The notes beneath the pieces were generated by a model, which made no database searches, was not told where the DNA came from, and saw only the letters and a list, made by a program, of their open reading frames with translations. A program made the position numbers and the translations under genes. From assembly GCA_900771195.1 (NCBI GenBank), contig CAAGMZ010000020.1, positions 62,001 through 126,000 of the forward strand: DNA of 64,000 nucleotides, in the 5' to 3' direction. This DNA is from Lachnospiraceae bacterium. GTDB lineage: Bacteria > Bacillota > Clostridia > Lachnospirales > Lachnospiraceae. Of this stretch, positions 14,640 to 23,270 are shown in pieces; within the stretch, counting starts at the first letter, position 1, and every line of letters starts with the position of its first letter.

Positions 14640-15940
14640 GCCTTTTTTCGCTTTCCTGCCAAAAATTTCACCGGCTCATAAAGTTTTCGAAGCCTTCGCA
14701 CGGTCGTCTCGCTGTCACCCGGTCTGACGACTATGTCGTATTTTCCCGGTATTGTACCGAAGGTAACCGTATTTTCTATTTTGAGCTGTTCCTTCAGGTA
14801 ATGAATCATATTGTCCTTGGTTGCATTTCTATTGTATATTTTTATGTATGAATATCCGGGATAATCAACTGAGTCATAAAAAACCACCTTAAGTGATTCT
14901 GTTATCCCCTCTTTTTCCAGGACATGATAAAAGCCTTCCATTATGTCATGAGGGTACAGCAGCATAAAATACACAACCTCCTCACCCTCCGGCAGCTTCC
15001 GGGTAACATAATTCCTGTAAGGAGAGCGCCGAAGCTCCCGCACAAGCTTTCTCTGCACTTCATCATCGATGTCATCATGATAAATCACCAGAAGATCCTC
15101 AATAATAACATTGGTAAAGCAGTGAAGACCATGTTCTGAAACAAGCTTCATAACCCGCTCCGAGCCTGACGGAGATATGACGTATATTTTCAGGTAAGTT
15201 TTTTCACATATGTCATAGAGAACCGCGCCGTCCATTGCTATGACGGGAAGCTTAAGCCTTATGTCCCTCATGGGGTCAATGAGGGATGCAGGCGTCCGCA
15301 TTGTTGAAATAGTAAAATTCATTCCGTCATCAAGCATTCTGTTAAGCTCCACACGATTATAATCGCTGAGTGCGTATTTACTGTTAAGAAGTGTGTCATC
15401 AAGTCCGGAGATAAAAAGAATATCCTTTCTTTTCGCTCTTGGCAGTGAAAACGTATTGACGCCGACACCCACTATTATTCCGATAACCGTGTCAAGAAAA
15501 CGGTTCCACACAAAAAGATACGGGTTGGCATCCGCCACATGATTGACAACAATGCTCAAAAATACGACGCAGGAAAAATATGATGCCTGCTTTTTTTTCA
15601 TAAGAACAGTCGTGTAAAGTATAATTATTACCAACACTGAGATAAACACTGCGTCTACGGCTTTATTAAATCCTGTTTTCAGAACAAATCTGTTTCTTAC
15701 CAGAAGATAGAAAAGACCATACGCTGCCCCAACCACTGTTCCTATAAACCTCTGTATGGCATTTTTCTTAGTATTCTCCACATATACCTGTATGCACCAG
15801 AGTGAGGCAAGCAGAGAATAAAATACAATTCCCTGATTGCCCCTGAGAAACGAAATCAGATAACAAAACAGCACGGCAACTGCCGATTTAATTATACGAA
15901 GTCCTATTGGCGGAAGTTCTTTTTTCCCTATCTTTATCAT
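14636..15940 (-). CDS. ArAE-type membrane domain fused to a degenerate HAD-like domain
   Basis: Protein of 434 residues. Residues 1-175 hold about five or six hydrophobic segments resembling the aromatic acid exporter (ArAE/FUSC) N-terminal domain. From about residue 180 the chain looks like a Cof-type HAD phosphatase: motif I position reads ISGLDDTLLNS, motif II FTISTMRT, and the expected GDxxND motif reads FGTIPGKYD. The nucleophilic Asp of motif I aligns with Gly, and the motif IV acidic pair is missing, so phosphatase activity is unlikely. A sensor or regulator of the membrane domain is possible but unproven. Own promoter at 16011-16039. Confidence 0.7.
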   Translation of the reverse strand: MIKIGKKELPPIGLRIIKSAVAVLFCYLISFLRGNQGIVFYSLLASLWCIQVYVENTKKNAIQRFIGTVVGAAYGLFYLLVRNRFVLKTGFNKAVDAVFISVLVIIILYTTVLMKKKQASYFSCVVFLSIVVNHVADANPYLFVWNRFLDTVIGIIVGVGVNTFSLPRAKRKDILFISGLDDTLLNSKYALSDYNRVELNRMLDDGMNFTISTMRTPASLIDPMRDIRLKLPVIAMDGAVLYDICEKTYLKIYVISPSGSERVMKLVSEHGLHCFTNVIIEDLLVIYHDDIDDEVQRKLVRELRRSPYRNYVTRKLPEGEEVVYFMLLYPHDIMEGFYHVLEKEGITESLKVVFYDSVDYPGYSYIKIYNRNATKDNMIHYLKEQLKIENTVTFGTIPGKYDIVVRPGDSETTVRRLRKLYEPVKFLAGKRKKA

Positions 15941-15960
15941 CTAAGTAACAAATCTCCCGG

Positions 15961-15996
15961 ATAACAAAGAAGGCGCCTGAATAATCAAGCACCTTC
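15961..15996 (-). terminator. Hairpin after the cadmium/zinc ATPase gene, weak terminator or leader structure
   Basis: On the minus strand GAAGGTGC and GCGCCTTC pair around a 12-base loop (15969-15996), followed by TTTGTTAT. It could end the efflux operon, yet it also falls in the leader of the next gene, downstream of the promoter at 16011-16039. Confidence 0.45.
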
Positions 15997-16010
15997 ACTT
16001 AATACACTGT

Positions 16011-16039
16011 ATGGTATACTTTTGTTTTGCAAATGTCAA
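16011..16039 (-). promoter_or_regulatory. Promoter of the ArAE/HAD gene
   Basis: On the minus strand TTGACA (16034-16039) and TACCAT (16011-16016), 17 bp apart. The -35 contains the TGA stop codon of the upstream ATPase gene. Confidence 0.55.
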
Positions 16040-17904
16040 GTGCGTAATGCTCTTGTGGCATTGATTACTGCTATAACCATAACGCCAACATCTGCAAATA
16101 TGGCAACCCACATATTGGCTATTCCAAGCGCTCCAAGTATGAGGCACACAAGCTTTACCGCAAGGGCAAAAACAATATTTTCCCGAACGATTTTTAACGT
16201 CTTCATGGCAATGCGCATGGCTAATGATATTTTGGCAGGGTCGTCATCCATCAGCACCACGTCAGCAGCTTCAATGGCAGCATCGGAGCCAAGAGCTCCC
16301 ATTGCTATTCCCACATCGGCCCTTGAAAGAACCGGAGCGTCATTTATTCCATCACCGACAAAAGCAAGCACTTCTTTAGGTTTTTTATCTGCAAGGAGCG
16401 TTTCGACATTCGAGACCTTATCCGCAGGCAGAAGACCGCTTTTTACAATATCTATTCCAAGCTCTCCTGCAACTCTGTCTGCCGCATTTTTACTGTCGCC
16501 CGTAAGCATCACGGTCTTTATTCCCTTTGCCTTAAGTCCGCTTACGGCCTCTTTTGCGGTGGGCTTGACAACATCCGATATAGTTATGCATCCTGCATAT
16601 ACGCCATCAACAGCCACCAGAACCACAGTTCCGTCGTCATGGACATTGCAGGTCTTAATGCCGTCACGCTCCATTAACCGCATATTTCCGGCAAGGACCC
16701 TGTGACCGGAAACCACCGCACTCACTCCATGCCCTGCGATTTCATTGATATCAGCGGTTTCCGACATATCAACTGCGTTTCCGTAAGCTTCCACAAGACT
16801 TTTGCTTATGGGATGGCTCGAAGCGCTTTCGGCATAGGCCGCATAGTAAAGAAGCTTTTCCCTGTCAAAACCGTTCTCCGGATAAATCCCCGTAACCTCA
16901 AAAACACCTTTTGTCAGGGTGCCCGTCTTGTCGAAAACGATAATGCCGGTGCCTGCAAGTGCCTCAAGATAATTGGAGCCCTTCACAAGAATACCGTTGG
17001 AGGATGCACATCCTATCCCGCCGAAAAAGCTGAGCGGAATTGATATGACAAGTGCGCATGGGCAGCTTATTACCAGAAAAGTAAGTGCCCTTACTATCCA
17101 TGTCTGCCACATGGGGGAAGTTCCCATTATAAGCCTTATAACCGGCGGCAGTACCGCAAGCGCCAGCGCTCCGCCGCACACTGCAGGCGTATAATACCTT
17201 GCAAATCTGGTTATGAAATTCTCTGAGCGTGACTTCTTCATGCTGGAATTTTCAACAAGGTCAAGTATTCTGGCAACAGTTGACTCACCGAAGGCCTTGG
17301 TGGTCCTGACTTTGATAACACCTGTCATATTGATGCAGCCGCTTATCACCTGCTCACCTTCTGCCGCCTCTCTCGGAACACTTTCACCCGTAAGTGCACT
17401 TGTGTCAAGAGCGGTTGTGCCCTCGGTAATAATTCCGTCAATAGGCACTTTTTCTCCCGGGTTTACTATTATCTCAGTTCCCACCGGCACCTTGCCGGGG
17501 TCAATTTGTGTAAGCCTTCCGTCAACCATTACGTTGGCGTAATCAGGTCGGATGTCCATAAGCGCCGCAATGTTTCTGCGGCTCTTTCCGACCGCACAGC
17601 TTTGGAAAAGCTCCCCAATCTGGTAGAAAAGCATTACCGCAACGCCTTCACGGTAATCAGAGAGAGCCATGGCCCCTATGGTTGCAATCGCCATGAGAAA
17701 ATTCTCATCAAATATCCGGCCCTTAATTATTCCTTTTCCGGCCTTCTTAAGTATGTCATAGCCGATGATAAGGTAAGGAACCAGATAAATTCCAAGCTGC
17801 ACCCATCTGTTGATGTCCACAAACGAGGTCACTGTCCAGATTGCAGCTAAAAGAACAGCTGCCGCTATTATGCGGTACAATGTTTTTTTCTGCTTACGAG
17901 TCAT
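16036..17904 (-). CDS. cadA: P1B-type heavy-metal efflux ATPase (Cd/Zn/Pb type)
   Basis: Membrane ATPase of 622 residues that exports soft divalent metals. TGES at 172-175, the membrane metal site CPC at 281-283 within SCPCALVISIPLSFFGG, the phosphorylated Asp in DKTGT at 325-329, SSHP near 368 and a GDGIND motif are all present. CPC followed by this segment fits the Zn/Cd/Pb subgroup rather than copper exporters. It lacks the N-terminal HMA domain common in CadA/ZntA; that domain is encoded as a separate 72-residue protein just upstream. Third gene of an operon controlled by an ArsR-family repressor. Confidence 0.93.
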   Translation of the reverse strand: MTRKQKKTLYRIIAAAVLLAAIWTVTSFVDINRWVQLGIYLVPYLIIGYDILKKAGKGIIKGRIFDENFLMAIATIGAMALSDYREGVAVMLFYQIGELFQSCAVGKSRRNIAALMDIRPDYANVMVDGRLTQIDPGKVPVGTEIIVNPGEKVPIDGIITEGTTALDTSALTGESVPREAAEGEQVISGCINMTGVIKVRTTKAFGESTVARILDLVENSSMKKSRSENFITRFARYYTPAVCGGALALAVLPPVIRLIMGTSPMWQTWIVRALTFLVISCPCALVISIPLSFFGGIGCASSNGILVKGSNYLEALAGTGIIVFDKTGTLTKGVFEVTGIYPENGFDREKLLYYAAYAESASSHPISKSLVEAYGNAVDMSETADINEIAGHGVSAVVSGHRVLAGNMRLMERDGIKTCNVHDDGTVVLVAVDGVYAGCITISDVVKPTAKEAVSGLKAKGIKTVMLTGDSKNAADRVAGELGIDIVKSGLLPADKVSNVETLLADKKPKEVLAFVGDGINDAPVLSRADVGIAMGALGSDAAIEAADVVLMDDDPAKISLAMRIAMKTLKIVRENIVFALAVKLVCLILGALGIANMWVAIFADVGVMVIAVINATRALRT

Positions 17905-17926
17905 TTCTTCCGCCTTTCAGTACGTT

Positions 17927-18145
17927 CTACAAAAATATCTCGCAGTCGTCCTCTACTTTTTTGCAATTCTTTATTACAGCCTTCATGACAGACCGTTCAT
18001 CTGCCCCGTCTTCAAATTCCACCTTGAGCTTTAATGTCATAAAGCTTATTGTGGCATCCTTAATTCCCGGTGTATTCTTAACCGCATCCTCCATTTTGGC
18101 TGCGCAGTTGGCGCAGTCAACTTCGATATCATAAGTCTTGGTCAT
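17927..18145 (-). CDS. Stand-alone heavy-metal-associated (HMA) domain protein
   Basis: Protein of 72 residues with the HMA ferredoxin-like fold signature: a beta strand, then CANCA carrying the CxxC metal-binding pair near residues 11-14, then an amphipathic helix. It probably carries metal to the ATPase encoded 22 bp downstream, replacing that enzyme's missing N-terminal domain. An acidic patch (FEDGADE) and a late DDCE segment could add ligands and favour zinc or cadmium over copper, but this is inference. It lies 11 bp after the ArsR gene. Confidence 0.9.
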   Translation of the reverse strand: MTKTYDIEVDCANCAAKMEDAVKNTPGIKDATISFMTLKLKVEFEDGADERSVMKAVIKNCKKVEDDCEIFL

Positions 18146-18156
18146 ATCATTCTCTC

Positions 18157-18510
18157 CTATTCTTCTACATGCTCCATACCCATATTCAGTATGTTCCTTA
18201 CGTGTTCATCATCAAGAGCGTAAAAAACACTCTTGCCCTCCCGTCTGTACCTGACTAACTTAGCGTCCTTGAGTATCTTAAGCTGATGGCTCACCGCCGA
18301 CTGTCCCATATTGAGAAGCTGTGCAATGTCACCGACACAGAGCTCACTCTCCACAAGCGCATACAGAATCCTTATTCTTGTGGAATCTCCGAAAACCTTA
18401 AAAAGCTCTGCCAGATCATAGAGGACCTCCTCTGCAGGCTGCTGCTCAAGCACCCTTTCCACAACATCCTTATGGGCTGCAAGAAATTCATTCTGTCCGT
18501 TGTCCGGCAT
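18157..18510 (-). CDS. ArsR/SmtB-family metal-responsive repressor
   Basis: Winged-helix dimeric repressor of 117 residues. The segment FKVFGDSTRIRILYALVESELCVGDIA followed by MGQSAVSHQLKILKDAKLVRYRREGKSVFYAL is diagnostic of the family; the ELCVGDIA cysteine lies at the alpha-3 type metal site, and C-terminal His/Glu residues (EHVRN, MEHVEE) could form an alpha-5 site. It should repress its own operon, including the HMA protein and the ATPase, and release DNA when metal binds. GGAG precedes the ATG. CadC-like or CzrA-like specificity cannot be settled from sequence alone. Confidence 0.92.
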   Translation of the reverse strand: MPDNGQNEFLAAHKDVVERVLEQQPAEEVLYDLAELFKVFGDSTRIRILYALVESELCVGDIAQLLNMGQSAVSHQLKILKDAKLVRYRREGKSVFYALDDEHVRNILNMGMEHVEE

Positions 18511-18528
18511 TGTTTTCTCCTTTCTTTC

Positions 18529-18554
18529 AACATATGTTCATCTGTTCATATGTT
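18529..18554. promoter_or_regulatory. Candidate ArsR-family operator
   Basis: Imperfect inverted repeat between the -10 box and the arsR start: the ends are AACATATG and CATATGTT, with TGTTCA-type half sites repeated inside. Layout resembles SmtB/CzrA operators (two 12-bp halves around 2 bp) and lies over the expected transcription start. Confidence 0.7.
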
Positions 18555-18555
18555 C

Positions 18556-18584
18556 ATTATATTCTTATGATATGAATTTGTCAA
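18556..18584 (-). promoter_or_regulatory. Sigma-A promoter of the metal efflux operon
   Basis: On the minus strand TTGACA (18579-18584) and TATAAT (18556-18561) with exactly 17 bp between, directly followed by the candidate operator. Confidence 0.88.
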
Positions 18585-18585
18585 C

Positions 18586-18627
18586 AAAAAAATGCCTGTG
18601 GGCAATTTCCATGCTCGCCCACAGGCA
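18586..18627 (-). terminator. Terminator of the nhaC gene
   Basis: On the minus strand TGCCTGTGGGC pairs with GCCCACAGGCA around a 13-base loop and is followed by seven T. Immediately before the stem lies CTGTAAAATAATT, the same end sequence found in the palindrome family E1-E4. Confidence 0.9.
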
Positions 18628-18646
18628 ATTATTTTACAGTAATATT

Positions 18647-20278
18647 CTACGCTCTCTGTTTTCTGTTTCCGGCATACTTTTTAATCATGCGAATCACAAA
18701 AAGTACCAGTATCATCATGAAAACTGCTATAGGAAGCGCAACATATGCCTTTGGTACAAAACCTGCAATAATGTAAGCCACTGCACTTACAGCCGCACAG
18801 GTTATCGCATACGGCAGCTGGGTTGACACATGATTGACATGGTCGCATTTGGCACCTGCCGAAGCCATAATTGTCGTGTCGGAAATCGGTGAGCAGTGGT
18901 CTCCGCAGACAGCTCCTGCCATACATGCCGATACACACACGATTGAAATCGGCTCTCCCAACGGGAACACCTGAAGAACAATAGGGATAAGAATTCCGAA
19001 GGTTCCCCAGCTTGTTCCTGTTGCAAAAGCAAGTGCACATCCGATAATAAATACAATCGTCGGAAGAAACATCTGAAATCCTGCAGCTGATGAATCCACA
19101 AGGCCTTTTACAAACTCACCTGCACCCAGAGAATCGGTCATGGCCTTAAGGCTCCACGCAAGCGTAAGAATAAGTATTGCCGGAACCATTGCCTTAAATC
19201 CCTCCGGAACCGAATCCATGGCATCCTTGAATGTCATAAGCCGTCTGCAGAGATAATAGATAATAATAATCACAAGTGCAACTGCCGAACCAAGCATAAG
19301 ACCCAGCGAGGCATCGGAATTTGAAAACGCCTCAACAAAGCCTGCGCCCTCAAAAAATCCTCCTGAGTATATCATTCCGATAACGCATGTAACTATAAGC
19401 ACAATAACGGGAAGCACAAGGTCAATGACGCGTCCTCTGTCGTTTCCCTCTTCATCCGTATCTCCGAAAGGATTTTTCCCTGAAAAAAGGTCGCCGTTCT
19501 CAACCGCATTTTTCTCATGTTTTGACATGGGACCGTAATCAAATTTCATAACCGAAAGGCAGACCATCATCACTATTGTAAGTATGGCATAAAAATTAAA
19601 CGGAATTGCCTTGATGAACAGGCTGAAGCCACTGCCTTCGGAAACATAACTGGAAACCGCGGCCGCCCAGCTTGAAACAGGCGCTATTATACATATGGGC
19701 GCTGCCGTTGCATCGATAATGTATGCAAGCTTTGCCCTTGAGACCTTGTGTTCATCCGTAACCGGGCGCATGACGCTTCCCACTGTCAGGCAGTTAAAAT
19801 AATCATCAATAAATATAAGACATCCGAGGACCATTGTTGCAAGCTGTGCCCCCACGCGGGTCTTTATATGTTTTTTGGTCCATCTTCCGAAAGCTGCAGA
19901 GCCACCCGCCTTATTCATCAACGACACAATGATTCCCAGAATGACGAGGAACACAAGAATACCCAGATTATAAGCACTTGTAAGGGACCCTACTATTCCG
20001 CCCTTAAGTGAATGAATAAGCGTTCCTTCAAACGAGAAATCTGAATAAAGGATTCCGCCCGCAAGGATGCCTATAAACAGCGACGAATACACTTCCTTGG
20101 TGATAAGCGCCAGTGCTATCGCTATTACAGGCGGCAGCAGTGAATACCATGTGTTGTTAAACCGGCTCACGCCTTCTGCCGATGCCTCTCCCTGTGAGAT
20201 AAACGCATAGACGAATATCCCGACAATTAATGCTGCAAGTACTGCAAGCATAATATACCTTACTTTTTTCTTCTGCAT
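18647..20278 (-). CDS. nhaC: NhaC-family Na+/H+ antiporter
   Basis: Polytopic membrane protein of 543 residues from the ATG at 20278 (AAGGG upstream); an in-frame TTG at 20296 is a less likely start. About twelve hydrophobic segments. NhaC-type signatures are IDDYFNCLTVGSVMRPVTD near residue 165 and GDHCSPISDTTIMASAGAKC with DHVNHVSTQLPYA near the C-terminus. It would exchange cytoplasmic sodium for protons. Single-gene unit with its own promoter and a strong terminator. A metabolite:proton antiporter within the wider NhaC superfamily is an alternative. Confidence 0.85.
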   Translation of the reverse strand: MQKKKVRYIMLAVLAALIVGIFVYAFISQGEASAEGVSRFNNTWYSLLPPVIAIALALITKEVYSSLFIGILAGGILYSDFSFEGTLIHSLKGGIVGSLTSAYNLGILVFLVILGIIVSLMNKAGGSAAFGRWTKKHIKTRVGAQLATMVLGCLIFIDDYFNCLTVGSVMRPVTDEHKVSRAKLAYIIDATAAPICIIAPVSSWAAAVSSYVSEGSGFSLFIKAIPFNFYAILTIVMMVCLSVMKFDYGPMSKHEKNAVENGDLFSGKNPFGDTDEEGNDRGRVIDLVLPVIVLIVTCVIGMIYSGGFFEGAGFVEAFSNSDASLGLMLGSAVALVIIIIYYLCRRLMTFKDAMDSVPEGFKAMVPAILILTLAWSLKAMTDSLGAGEFVKGLVDSSAAGFQMFLPTIVFIIGCALAFATGTSWGTFGILIPIVLQVFPLGEPISIVCVSACMAGAVCGDHCSPISDTTIMASAGAKCDHVNHVSTQLPYAITCAAVSAVAYIIAGFVPKAYVALPIAVFMMILVLFVIRMIKKYAGNRKQRA

Positions 20279-20323
20279 AACTTTTACCCTTCCCAATACA
20301 ATTAAAATAACAATTATGCACCT

Positions 20324-20352
20324 ACTCTACCACTCCGGATACCGCATGTCAA
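20324..20352 (-). promoter_or_regulatory. Promoter of nhaC
   Basis: On the minus strand TTGACA (20347-20352) and TAGAGT (20324-20329), 17 bp apart; the -10 is weak. Confidence 0.55.
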
Positions 20353-20370
20353 TGTCATAGAAGATATATG

Positions 20371-20400
20371 TTGCAATACTACCTGATTTTGTTGTATGAT
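20371..20400 (+). promoter_or_regulatory. Promoter of the glycosyltransferase operon
   Basis: TTGCAA (20371-20376) and TATGAT (20395-20400), 18 bp apart, 50 bp before the GT2 start; divergent from nhaC. Confidence 0.45.
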
Positions 20401-20449
20401 ACACATATATTTTATATGTTTTAATGCAGGAGAAGGAGTATAAATTTTT

Positions 20450-21166
20450 ATGGACAAGCTTTACATAATCATTCCGGCATATAACGAGTCCTCCAACATA
20501 AGAAAACTGATTGATGACTGGTATCCGGTAATAGAGAATCACAACAGCGGTGGGGAATCGCGCCTTGTTATAATAAATGACGGCAGCAAGGATGACACTT
20601 ATGACATACTGCAGGAATGTGCCGCAACACGTCCTCTGCTGGTTCCGCTCACCAAAAAAAACGGCGGTCACGGTCCTACTGTTCTCTTCGGATACAGATA
20701 TGCCCTCGAAAGCAATGCAGATTACATATTCCAGACAGATTCCGACGGTCAGACAGACCCTGCTGAATTTGAGCATTTCTGGGAGCTTCGCAATGAATAT
20801 GATGCCATTATCGGAAGCCGCTCCAAAAGGCAGGACGGTTTTTCACGCAAATTTGTGGAAAAAGTACTGCTTCTTATCCTCAGGATGACCTTCAAGGTAA
20901 AAATCCCCGATTCCAACGCTCCGTTCCGCCTTATGAAAAGAGAGCTCATGGAGAAATATATCGGCAAAATGCCCGAGGACTTCAATCTTCCGAATGTAAT
21001 GCTCACAACTTATTTTGCATATTTCAAGGAAAAAATAAAGTTCGAGGAAATCACGTTTAAACCGCGTCAGGGCGGCACCAACTCAATCAACATCAGGAAA
21101 ATTATTAAAATAGGCATCAAAGCCGTAAAGGACTTTGCTGCTCTCAAAAAAAACATAAACAACTGA
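20450..21166 (+). CDS. GT2 glycosyltransferase, polyprenyl-phosphate sugar synthase-like
   Basis: Cytoplasmic GT-A fold enzyme of 238 residues with no membrane anchor. The N-terminus YIIIPAYNESSNIRKLI and the nucleotide-sugar motif QTDSDGQTDP (DxD type, residues about 102-111) resemble dolichol/undecaprenyl-phosphate mannose or glucose synthases. It probably loads a hexose from a nucleotide sugar onto a polyprenyl phosphate at the inner membrane face. AGAAGGAG precedes the ATG. The downstream GT39/PMT-like membrane protein would then use the lipid-linked sugar. Sugar and acceptor are unknown. Confidence 0.85.
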   Translation: MDKLYIIIPAYNESSNIRKLIDDWYPVIENHNSGGESRLVIINDGSKDDTYDILQECAATRPLLVPLTKKNGGHGPTVLFGYRYALESNADYIFQTDSDGQTDPAEFEHFWELRNEYDAIIGSRSKRQDGFSRKFVEKVLLLILRMTFKVKIPDSNAPFRLMKRELMEKYIGKMPEDFNLPNVMLTTYFAYFKEKIKFEEITFKPRQGGTNSINIRKIIKIGIKAVKDFAALKKNINN

Positions 21167-21177
21167 AAGGAAAAGAC

Positions 21178-21777
21178 ATGACTACGAAAAAAGAATGCGG
21201 AAAATTCAAAAGAGGTCTCATCATAGCGGGGCTTTATATACTGATTTACATAATATGCACACTGATTTTTATCGGTCTGTTCCACACCGGCCTTTTGTCG
21301 GGTCTGGATGTCCTCATGTATAAGGGAATTGCTTTCATACTGATAACAGGAGTAATTGCCGGAATTCTGATGTTCCTGGCGATGAAATTCATAAAATTCC
21401 TGAAACTAAACGGAAAAGACGTGCTGCTGATGTTCTGCATATTCTGTTGTGTGAACATGGTACTTTTCACACTTATACCGGTGACGGTGGAACGTTCCGT
21501 TTCCGTATTTATGTTGAGCTATATGTATGAAAATGACGGCGAAGCCTTCACCGAAGAGGAAATGTCAGATACATTCAAGGACATTTACGTAGATGATTTC
21601 GGTGCCTTCGAGAAGCGTTTTCATGAGCAGGTTGTTTCCGGAAATATTGAAGATAAGGGGGATGGATATACTCTCACTGATTCGGGAAGAACTGTGGTAA
21701 AGCTGTTCAGGACGGTGTCAAAATGGTTTAACACTGACCAACGGGTCGTATATCCAAGTGAATTTATCAATGAGTAA
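21178..21777 (+). CDS. Unrecognised membrane protein in the glycosyltransferase operon
   Basis: Protein of 199 residues that I do not recognise. A short basic N-terminus is followed by three hydrophobic segments (about residues 13-36, 46-69 and 80-101), then a soluble domain of about 95 residues rich in acidic residues. It starts 11 bp after the GT2 gene and overlaps the next gene by eight bases, so it is co-translated with them. A scaffolding or accessory role in lipid-linked sugar transfer is a guess from context only. Confidence 0.75.
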   Translation: MTTKKECGKFKRGLIIAGLYILIYIICTLIFIGLFHTGLLSGLDVLMYKGIAFILITGVIAGILMFLAMKFIKFLKLNGKDVLLMFCIFCCVNMVLFTLIPVTVERSVSVFMLSYMYENDGEAFTEEEMSDTFKDIYVDDFGAFEKRFHEQVVSGNIEDKGDGYTLTDSGRTVVKLFRTVSKWFNTDQRVVYPSEFINE

Positions 21778-23269
21778 GAAAATTATACGCCACCCGGGCA
21801 TTACTATGGGTGTGCTCTGTGTTTTTATCTGGATAATTGACAGCATTCCCGGCATATCGGATACTATATTCAAATGTCTTTCGGCATTGCTTATTGCGGT
21901 AATTCCGCTGGTATACATATCATTTAAGCATAAGGACAGCACCGAAGAGCGTTTTGAGTTTTATGCTTTTCTTATTATTCTTGCCGGTTTCCTGTTCCAT
22001 GCCTTTTATATTTTTATTAAGCCTTATAACTGCAACATCCATGATTTGGGAAAGTTCACTCCGGACGGCGTGGACCGTATTGACAGCGGCCATCTTGGAT
22101 ATATAAGCTATTTATACAATAACAGGCATCTTCCTGATTTTGACCCGAGAGAGGTATGGTCATTTTACAATCCCCCGGGATTTCATATTGTCTCTGCACT
22201 CTGGTACGGTTTTAACCGCTTTATCGGAATTCCATACAGGACAAGCCTTGAAAATCTCCAGATTATCACACTTGCCATTTCAACCGGAATTATAATGGCA
22301 ATATACAAAATAATGCTTGAGCTGTTTCCAAAGAACAAAAATCTGCTTTTAATGCTCGCTTTTGTTTCTTTTTTCTCGTTCTTCACCTATACAGCAGCTG
22401 CTGTGAATAACGACGGACTGGCTGCGATGTTGTATCTGATTTCAATCCTCTATACGATACGCTGGCACAGGTCACGTGATATTAAAAATATATGCATGAT
22501 TGCAGTAACCGTAGGGCTTGGAATGTTTACCAAGATAAACAATGCTCTTATCGCAATACCAATCGGTTTTCTGTTCATATATGACATGATAAAAGACCGG
22601 AAAAACATAAAAAAATACATATTACAATATGCTCTTTTCATTGTAATATGTGCACCTTTAGGTCTTTTCTGGTCAATAAGAAACTATGTCCTTTATAAGA
22701 TTCCCCCGAACTATGTCCAGAGATTCTCCTCTGATATTGTTCAATACATGGGTAACATAAACAAGCTTGAATATATCGGGCTTCCTTCACTTGAGGCCCT
22801 CACTTATCCATTTCCTGAGATGACGCCTTATTATAACCATAATCTCTGGCTTCAGCTCATAAAAACAAGTATATTTGATGAATACAATCCACAGATGTCA
22901 CCTCTGAGCATTATTGCTGTTATGGTAATTTTTATGTGGTCAGCCATAGCTATGTGGATTATGTCTTTCGTCTCACATATAAGGGTTCTGTTTAATAAAA
23001 AAGCACTTAAGCCTGAGATGAAGTTTTTCTTCTCAGTTCTGTTTATCACACAGATTGTAAGCATAGTAAAGTTTACATTTGAATTTCCGTTCACCTTCAC
23101 TATGCACTTCCGATATGTTATGCCAATGATTCTGATGCCGTGCGTAGCCATATGTGCGCTTTTAAACAGCAAACCGGAAGGAAATACAGAATCCAAATAC
23201 ATTAACCGGTTCATGCTGCTGTTTGTGTTCCTGTCAATGTGCTGCAATGTACTGGTAACAATACTGTAA
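21770..23269 (+). CDS. GT39/PMT-like multi-pass glycosyltransferase
   Basis: Membrane protein of 499 residues from the ATG at 21770, which overlaps the previous stop; a GTG at 21758 is possible but less likely. About twelve hydrophobic segments. Near residues 98-125 an extracytoplasmic loop holds DSGHLGYISYLYN followed by a Pro/Trp-rich stretch with NPPGFH, like the catalytic first loop of PMT/ArnT family (GT-C) enzymes that take sugar from a polyprenyl phosphate. With the GT2 enzyme upstream this suggests a two-step pathway decorating a surface protein or polymer. Flagellin is one conceivable target, given the neighbouring operon, but nothing in the sequence shows it. Confidence 0.75.
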   Translation: MSKKIIRHPGITMGVLCVFIWIIDSIPGISDTIFKCLSALLIAVIPLVYISFKHKDSTEERFEFYAFLIILAGFLFHAFYIFIKPYNCNIHDLGKFTPDGVDRIDSGHLGYISYLYNNRHLPDFDPREVWSFYNPPGFHIVSALWYGFNRFIGIPYRTSLENLQIITLAISTGIIMAIYKIMLELFPKNKNLLLMLAFVSFFSFFTYTAAAVNNDGLAAMLYLISILYTIRWHRSRDIKNICMIAVTVGLGMFTKINNALIAIPIGFLFIYDMIKDRKNIKKYILQYALFIVICAPLGLFWSIRNYVLYKIPPNYVQRFSSDIVQYMGNINKLEYIGLPSLEALTYPFPEMTPYYNHNLWLQLIKTSIFDEYNPQMSPLSIIAVMVIFMWSAIAMWIMSFVSHIRVLFNKKALKPEMKFFFSVLFITQIVSIVKFTFEFPFTFTMHFRYVMPMILMPCVAICALLNSKPEGNTESKYINRFMLLFVFLSMCCNVLVTIL

Positions 23270-23270
23270 T

